9,596 nucleotides of DNA, taken from assembly GCA_024636405.1 (NCBI GenBank), contig JAGXHC010000035.1, forward strand, positions 1-9,596, read 5' to 3'. The DNA is from Sulfitobacter sp. Its GTDB lineage: Bacteria > Pseudomonadota > Alphaproteobacteria > Rhodobacterales > Rhodobacteraceae. The translations under genes and the position numbers were made by a program. The stretch's first letter is position 1, and each line of letters opens with the position of its first letter. Below the pieces are notes generated by a model, which was not told the DNA's origin, made no database searches, and was given only the letters and a program-made list of their open reading frames with translations. This document shows, one piece after another, positions 5,927 through 9,596 of this stretch.

Positions 5927-6747
5927 TGCATTTGTCCGATCCATTCGTGCAGGGCGGCGATCGCCTCGGGTTCATCCAGAAAAGGAATATGTCCGCGTCC
6001 TGGCACCTTGGCCAGGATCATGTCGGGGCGGTGGCGCTTCATCTCGGCCACGGTCGCAGCACTTAGCAGGTTGGAATTTGCGCCCCAGATGCACGCCAGG
6101 GGCAGCCCCGCCATCGCGTCAAAGAACGGCCACAGATCCGGCGCGGCCTGTGCGCCCGTCTTTTCAATGGCATCGCGCAGACGTGGATCATAGGTGATGC
6201 GCAGGCCATCGTCGGTCTGGACGTAATGCTTTTGCGCTTCTTCCAACCAGCGGCTGTCCGGCACCCCTTCGAATTCCGGGAAGGCGCGCGGCATGGCGGC
6301 GGCGGCATCGGCGTGGGTCTTTCCCGCCGGATTGCGGCCAAGATACTGCATGATGAAATCCAGCCCCTTTGTGTCGATGACCGGGCCAATATCGTTCAGC
6401 GCAACCCCCAGCAGACGCTGCTTTGCCCCCATCGCCAGCCCCATTGCGTTCAGCCCGCCGCGCGATGTGCCAAGTATCGCCACCTTGTCGAGGTCCAGAT
6501 GCGCCAGCAGTTCCAGCACATCCCGGCATTCAACCGGCAAGGCATAATTTGCCCAGTCGTCGTCAAAATCCGATTGGCCCCGGCCACGGTAATCCAGCTT
6601 GATCAACCGAACCCCTGAAAGGTGCGGTGTGACGTAATCGAAATCAGCACCGGTGCGCGTCAGCCCGGCAAGGCAAAGGATCGGCAGGCCCGCGCCGTCA
6701 TCCGTGTAATGCAGGTTCAAACCGTCAGACGTGGTGAAAGACGCCAT
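5923..6747 (-). CDS. Alpha/beta fold hydrolase
   Basis: A 274-residue alpha/beta hydrolase. The nucleophile elbow is GTSRGG with S95, and the histidine is H253 in GRGHIPFLDEP. LAGLTRTGADFD (26-37) supplies the oxyanion region and LDYRGRGQSD (51-60) is the usual strand-4 segment. At the place where relatives carry an acidic residue (GxNSDLLS, from memory) this protein has WGANSNLLS (221-229), with N226 encoded by AAC. The catalytic acid may therefore be altered or supplied elsewhere. The reaction is unknown; hydrolysis of an ester, lactone or C-C bond is possible. Its start shares one base with the stop of the HAD gene (TAATG) and its stop overlaps the dehydratase start (ATGA), so all three are one translationally coupled operon. 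Confidence 0.85.
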   Translation of the reverse strand: MASFTTSDGLNLHYTDDGAGLPILCLAGLTRTGADFDYVTPHLSGVRLIKLDYRGRGQSDFDDDWANYALPVECRDVLELLAHLDLDKVAILGTSRGGLNAMGLAMGAKQRLLGVALNDIGPVIDTKGLDFIMQYLGRNPAGKTHADAAAAMPRAFPEFEGVPDSRWLEEAQKHYVQTDDGLRITYDPRLRDAIEKTGAQAAPDLWPFFDAMAGLPLACIWGANSNLLSAATVAEMKRHRPDMILAKVPGRGHIPFLDEPEAIAALHEWIGQMQ

Positions 6748-7433
6748 TACGCCCCCGCCAGATCAGCGATGCCGCGCAAATCTTTCAGCACATGCGTGGG
6801 TGTCCAGGGCAGGCGGTCCATCGGCTCGCCGCTGCGGTTGACCCAGGCTGTGGTAAACCCATAACCGGTCGCCGCCGCCGCATCCCAGCCGTTGGAGGAC
6901 ACAAACAACACTTCCTCGCGTTTGCAGACAAAGCGTTTCTCAACAAGGTCATAGACCCGTGCATCCGGCTTGAAAACGCCGACGCTTTCCACCGACAGCA
7001 CATCATCGAGCACAGCTCCAATGCCCGCCGAGGCGACAGCGCTTTGCAGCATGTCGGGCGATCCGTTGGACAGGATCGCGGTATTCTTGTCGCGGTCCTT
7101 GAGTTCGGCCAGCATGTCCGCCACTTCGGGATAGGCCTGCAATTCACGGTAAAGGGCCAGCAATCGGTCGCGAAGGGCGGCGTCCTTGTCGTGGCCGGTT
7201 TTCTCCAGCGCCCAATCCAGCGCTTCTTGCGTTACCTCCCAGAAATCGCAGTGCGCTCCGGTGACCGCGCGCAGCCAGGAATATTGCAACTGCTTCAATC
7301 GCCAGTGTTCGGCCAGCGGTCCCCATGTGTCTTTGATCGCCGCGAATTCCGGCTCTTGTGCGGCCATGCGCGCGGCGGCGGCCACATCAAACAAGGTGCC
7401 GTAGGCATCGAAGATACAGGTGGTGATGGGCAT
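6747..7433 (-). CDS. Haloacid dehalogenase type II (L-2-haloacid dehalogenase-like)
   Basis: A 228-residue HAD-superfamily protein without a separate large cap, the length of the L-2-haloacid dehalogenase group. These enzymes hydrolyse L-2-haloalkanoates to D-2-hydroxy acids through an aspartyl ester. The nucleophile is D9 in FDAYGTLFD. The other positions known to matter in the Pseudomonas L-DEX enzyme are all present by alignment from memory: T13, R45 (in WRLKQLQYSWL), S122-N123, K155 (FKPD), Y161, S179, N181 and D184 (SSNGWD). True dehalogenase activity is thus plausible, though some family members act on other substrates. GGAG lies 7 nt before the ATG. It is the first gene of the block and is divergent from the FKBP gene across 188 bp. 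The two genes after it overlap head to tail. Confidence 0.9.
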   Translation of the reverse strand: MPITTCIFDAYGTLFDVAAAARMAAQEPEFAAIKDTWGPLAEHWRLKQLQYSWLRAVTGAHCDFWEVTQEALDWALEKTGHDKDAALRDRLLALYRELQAYPEVADMLAELKDRDKNTAILSNGSPDMLQSAVASAGIGAVLDDVLSVESVGVFKPDARVYDLVEKRFVCKREEVLFVSSNGWDAAAATGYGFTTAWVNRSGEPMDRLPWTPTHVLKDLRGIADLAGA

Positions 7434-7621
7434 TGCAGCACTCCGCTATGGTTACAATGCCCAGAGTGTCACGGCGCGGTCGGCGCGAAAAGGCCGGAAA
7501 TGCGCTGTCCCGACTATCGGGTTTACACCGCCGTGCGGTTTAGGCAGGTTGCGCGGGAACCGGAGCACCCGCGCAGATACGCGGCCTCCTCCTCATCCCC
7601 AGACATTATTGGAGACGTTTT
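7434..7621. promoter_or_regulatory. Divergent intergenic region between the HAD and FKBP genes
   Basis: This 188-bp stretch must hold promoters for both directions. On the plus strand TACAAT (7453-7458) matches a -10 box at 5 of 6 positions, but no good -35 is spaced correctly. A small hairpin CCCGA-CTA-TCGGG lies at 7509-7521. A stronger one pairs TGCGCGGG (7550-7557) with CCCGCGCA (7568-7575) around a 10-nt loop, 46 bp before the FKBP ATG. GGAG at 7611-7614, 7 nt from the ATG, is a good ribosome-binding site. No gene fits here. Promoter positions remain uncertain. Confidence 0.35.
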
Positions 7622-8050
7622 ATGGCCGAAGTCAAATCAGGCGACACAGTTGCAATTCATTATACCGGCACGCTGCAGGATGGCACCACCTTCGACAGTT
7701 CCAACGGCCGCGAGCCGCTGGAATTCGTGGTCGGCTCCGGCCAGATCATTCCGGGGCTGGACGTGGCGCTGCCCGGCATGGAAGTCGGCGAAAAGAAGGT
7801 TGTCGAGATCCCCAGCGATCAGGCCTACGGCCCGCTGAACCCCGAAATGCGCCAATCCGTCCCGCGGGACGGCATCCCCGCAGATATCCCGCTTGAGATC
7901 GGGACGCAGTTGCAGATGCAAACGCCCGACGGTCAGGCATTGCCGGTGACAGTGATGGAGGTGGACGATGCCACCGTGACGCTTGACGCCAATCACCCCC
8001 TGGCGGGCAAGGATCTGAAGTTCGACATCGAAGTGGTCAAGATCGCCTGA
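7622..8050 (+). CDS. FKBP-type peptidyl-prolyl cis-trans isomerase, SlyD-like
   Basis: A 142-residue cytoplasmic FKBP that should catalyse cis-trans isomerisation of prolyl peptide bonds and may act as a chaperone. The FKBP part begins with VAIHYTGTLQDGTTFDSS (10-27), followed by GSGQIIPGLDVALPGM (38-53). An insert-in-flap chaperone domain occupies roughly 70 to 120, and the chain returns to the FKBP fold with DANHPLAGKDLKFDIEVV (122-139), a hallmark of the SlyD/SlpA group. It ends right after this segment, so the histidine/cysteine-rich metal-binding tail of E. coli SlyD is absent. No signal peptide is seen. It is monocistronic: divergent from the HAD gene, convergent with the membrane-protein gene, and followed by a strong hairpin. 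Start chosen for GGAG 7 nt upstream. Confidence 0.93.
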   Translation: MAEVKSGDTVAIHYTGTLQDGTTFDSSNGREPLEFVVGSGQIIPGLDVALPGMEVGEKKVVEIPSDQAYGPLNPEMRQSVPRDGIPADIPLEIGTQLQMQTPDGQALPVTVMEVDDATVTLDANHPLAGKDLKFDIEVVKIA

Positions 8051-8057
8051 TGAAAAG

Positions 8058-8085
8058 GGCGGGACGGGGTGCGCCCCGTTCCGCC
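8058..8085 (-). terminator. Strong hairpin terminator between convergent genes
   Basis: GGCGGGACGGGG (8058-8069) pairs with CCCCGTTCCGCC (8074-8085) around TGCG: 12 pairs including one G-U wobble. AAAA at 8053-8056 becomes a U-tract on the minus strand, so the element is a proper intrinsic terminator for the membrane-protein gene, whose stop codon lies one base away (8087-8089). For the plus-strand FKBP gene, which stops at 8050, the same hairpin lacks a U-tract and would be weaker. Confidence 0.8.
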
Positions 8086-8086
8086 G

Positions 8087-8446
8087 TCAGTCGCCCGCGC
8101 GCCGCGCGGCAAGGCTGCGGCCCAGATCATCGGCTGTGGCTTGGGTTTCATTTGCGGCAGGGGGCGTTGCGCCGCCAAGGTGGCGGTTTACCTTGACCCG
8201 GTCGCGCAGACCGCCGAGTGCTGCGGGTTGCGGCACCTGTGTGCCGCTGTCCCGCCCGGCAATCCTTGCGATCCCGTTCATCCCAGCCTCCATCAACGCC
8301 CGCCGCAGATCCGGCTCGCTGCGCAGGGTCAACCCGATGGTCAGCATCAGCATGATCCCAAGCACGCGCGCCCAGAACAGCGACCGGCGTGACCGATCGC
8401 GGCGCGATTGAAGGACTTCGCTGCGGTATATATCTTCAAAAGCCAT
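8087..8446 (-). CDS. Small single-pass membrane protein of unknown function
   Basis: A 119-residue protein that I do not recognise. A basic N-terminal stretch (R-rich, residues 15-21) precedes one hydrophobic segment at about 23-41 (LFWARVLGIMLMLTIGLTL). A polar tail of about 78 residues follows, rich in Ala, Gly, Arg and charged residues. By the positive-inside rule the N-terminus should face the cytoplasm, and the tail would then be periplasmic. The ATG at 8446 has AGGG 7 nt upstream. A longer reading to 8578 would add a 44-residue Cys/Pro-containing extension lying over the palindromes at 8513-8555, which argues against it. The gene is convergent with FKBP across a shared terminator and divergent from the RNA methyltransferase. 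Coding potential is supported by the TM pattern, the start site and the terminator placement. Confidence 0.65.
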   Translation of the reverse strand: MAFEDIYRSEVLQSRRDRSRRSLFWARVLGIMLMLTIGLTLRSEPDLRRALMEAGMNGIARIAGRDSGTQVPQPAALGGLRDRVKVNRHLGGATPPAANETQATADDLGRSLAARRAGD

Positions 8447-8512
8447 GCTGCGACCCTGACCCGCCAGCAGGGCGAAATCAGGGCAATTCTGCGCAAAACA
8501 TGTGCGGCAAGG

Positions 8513-8555
8513 CGGAAAATTGGAATTTTCCGGGTCGGAATTTTGCAAAATTCCG
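8513..8555. promoter_or_regulatory. Twin 20-bp palindromes in a divergent promoter region
   Basis: The gap 8447-8597 between the membrane-protein and methyltransferase genes contains two 20-bp dyads. The first (8513-8532) is CGGAAAATT-GG-AATTTTCCG, with 9-bp arms. The second (8536-8555) is a perfect palindrome, CGGAATTTTG-CAAAATTCCG. Only GGT separates them, and the centres are 23 bp apart. Both have the form CGGAA-N10-TTCCG with an AT-rich core, in sharp contrast to the GC-rich surroundings. The pattern suggests two sites for one dimeric regulator, or a pair of RNA hairpins in a leader. No known operator is recognised. Confidence 0.6.
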
Positions 8556-8597
8556 TTCCCCCTCGCCGCCGGGTGCAAAGCCCGCTAAGCACGCGCC

Positions 8598-9596
8598 ATG
8601 GAAACACCTTCGACATTTGAAATATTTCTGGTCTGCCCCCCCGGTCTGGAATCGCCGCTGTTGGCCGAGGTTCAAAGGCTTGGCTTTTCCGATCCCGTAC
8701 AGGTCGCTGGTGGCGTCACGGTCACGGGCGGCTGGCCCGAGGTCTGGCGCGCCAATCTGCAATTGCGCTGTGCCACGCGCGTACTGGCGCGGGTGGGGCA
8801 GTTCATGGCCTTTCATCTGGCCCAGCTTGACAAGCGGTCGCGCAAGTTTCCCTGGGGCGACGTGTTGCGCGCCGATGTGCCGGTGCGGGTGCAGGTGACC
8901 TGCAAGGCATCGAAGATCTACCATGCCGGTGCCGCCACCCAGCGGATCGAAAAGGCGCTGGTTGAAAGTCACGGCATGACCCTTGCGGCTGATGCCGCGC
9001 TGATCCTCAAGGTCCGCATCGACGACAATCAGGTCACGATCAGCGTCGATACCTCTGGCGAGGCATTGCATAAACGCGGGCACAAGGAGGCCGTGGGCAA
9101 GGCGCCGATGCGCGAGAATATGGCCGCGGCGATGCTGCACATGTGCGGTTATGACGGGACCGAGCCGGTGGTCGACCCGATGTGCGGCTCCGGCACCTTT
9201 GTGATCGAGGCGGCCGAGATCGCGCGCGGCCTGCTGCCGGGGCGGTCCCGTGATTTCGCATTTCAGCAACTGGCAAGCTTTGACGCGGATGTCTGGGCGG
9301 GGATGAAAACCGCTGCGCCAGCGGGTGATGTCGCCGTCCGTTTCCATGGCTCTGACCGCGATGCCGGTGCGATCCGCATGAGCAGCGCAAACGCTGAACG
9401 CGCAGGGGTGCACGATCTGTGCACATTTGCCTGTCATGGCGCGGGCGAGATCGCGCCGCCCGACGGCCCGCCCGGACTGGTCATTGTGAACCCACCCTAT
9501 GGCGGACGGATCGGCAACAAAAAGCTGCTTTATCCACTCTATGGGACGCTGGGTCAGACGCTGAAAGAGCGGTTCAGGGGGTGGCGTGTAGGGCTG
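8598..9596 (+). CDS. THUMP-domain SAM-dependent RNA methyltransferase (RlmL/YcbY type), 3' end outside the window
   Basis: An open frame of 333 codons starts at ATG 8598 and runs off the right edge without a stop. The N-terminal part (FLVCPPGLESPLLAEV, 10-25) and the following THUMP region (about 65-155) bind RNA. The junction LHKRGHKEAVGKAPMRE (157-173) is typical of RlmL-like enzymes. The Rossmann methyltransferase shows motif I DPMCGSGT (193-200) and the catalytic NPPYG (298-302), which in this family marks N2-guanine methylation of RNA. 23S rRNA is the likely target. Whether a second, RlmK-like methyltransferase domain follows cannot be seen. No convincing Shine-Dalgarno precedes the ATG. 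The gene faces away from the membrane-protein gene, with two 20-bp palindromes between them. Confidence 0.9.
   Translation, partial: METPSTFEIFLVCPPGLESPLLAEVQRLGFSDPVQVAGGVTVTGGWPEVWRANLQLRCATRVLARVGQFMAFHLAQLDKRSRKFPWGDVLRADVPVRVQVTCKASKIYHAGAATQRIEKALVESHGMTLAADAALILKVRIDDNQVTISVDTSGEALHKRGHKEAVGKAPMRENMAAAMLHMCGYDGTEPVVDPMCGSGTFVIEAAEIARGLLPGRSRDFAFQQLASFDADVWAGMKTAAPAGDVAVRFHGSDRDAGAIRMSSANAERAGVHDLCTFACHGAGEIAPPDGPPGLVIVNPPYGGRIGNKKLLYPLYGTLGQTLKERFRGWRVGL

Noticed and set aside
5141..6193. Long plus-strand open frame (350 codons) opposite the dehydratase gene
   Set aside because: It crosses two overlapping, well-supported minus-strand genes and shows no recognisable motif or ribosome-binding site.
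7445..7472. Promoter GTGACA-N16-CATAGC for the HAD gene
   Set aside because: Transcription would begin about 5 nt before the ATG and leave out the good GGAG ribosome-binding site, so the match is probably chance.
8447..8578. Extended N-terminus of the small membrane protein
   Set aside because: The extra 44 residues have no ribosome-binding site and lie over the twin palindromes; the ATG at 8446 has AGGG at proper spacing.
8478..9437. Minus-strand open frame of 319 codons opposite the RNA methyltransferase
   Set aside because: The plus strand carries clear THUMP, DPMCGSGT and NPPYG motifs. The antisense reading is low-complexity and also covers the palindromes at 8513-8555.

Overview
The window looks like a chromosomal segment of a high-GC alphaproteobacterium, most likely a Rhodobacteraceae/roseobacter-type organism. 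This rests on the base composition, the protein sequences, the pca-type genes packed head to tail, and the stem-loop gene-end style at 107-137. The assignment comes from recognition, not from a database search.

Layout. Positions 1-7433 hold ten genes, all on the minus strand, so they are transcribed from right to left. The promoter-distal (right) block is a tight three-gene operon: an L-2-haloacid dehalogenase-like HAD protein (6747-7433), an alpha/beta hydrolase (5923-6747) and a PLP-dependent threonine/serine dehydratase-like enzyme (4955-5926). Their junctions overlap by 1 and 4 nt. A 212-bp gap (4743-4954) follows, with a candidate promoter, two adjacent palindromes and a 12-bp direct repeat. 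The second block is pcaD (3-oxoadipate enol-lactonase), pcaC (4-carboxymuconolactone decarboxylase), a small methylesterase-like alpha/beta hydrolase and pcaB (3-carboxymuconate cycloisomerase). The first two of its junctions are 8-nt overlaps. Next comes a 313-bp gap (1230-1542) that starts with a striking array of GC-rich hairpins. After it lie a zinc-dependent alcohol dehydrogenase with a TTG start and the first 23 codons of what is probably a mandelate racemase/muconate lactonizing family enzyme, cut by the window edge.

The remaining genes are unrelated to catabolism. They are a SlyD-like FKBP prolyl isomerase (plus strand, 7622-8050), a small single-pass membrane protein of unknown function (minus, 8087-8446) convergent with it across a strong terminator, and a THUMP-domain RNA methyltransferase of the RlmL/YcbY type (plus, from 8598, running off the right edge).

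How the genes fit together. pcaB, pcaC and pcaD catalyse three consecutive steps of the protocatechuate branch of the beta-ketoadipate pathway. The protocatechuate 3,4-dioxygenase genes pcaHG, which in the usual pcaDCHGB order sit between pcaC and pcaB, are absent; a methylesterase-like hydrolase occupies that place. Either the dioxygenase is encoded elsewhere or the cluster handles another aromatic or ester substrate.

The most unusual structure is the roughly 27-bp-period hairpin array at 1411-1572. It begins inside the last codons of pcaB, and its arms differ between copies while pairing is kept. The second is a pair of 20-bp palindromes (CGGAA-N10-TTCCG) 3 bp apart in the divergent promoter region at 8513-8555.
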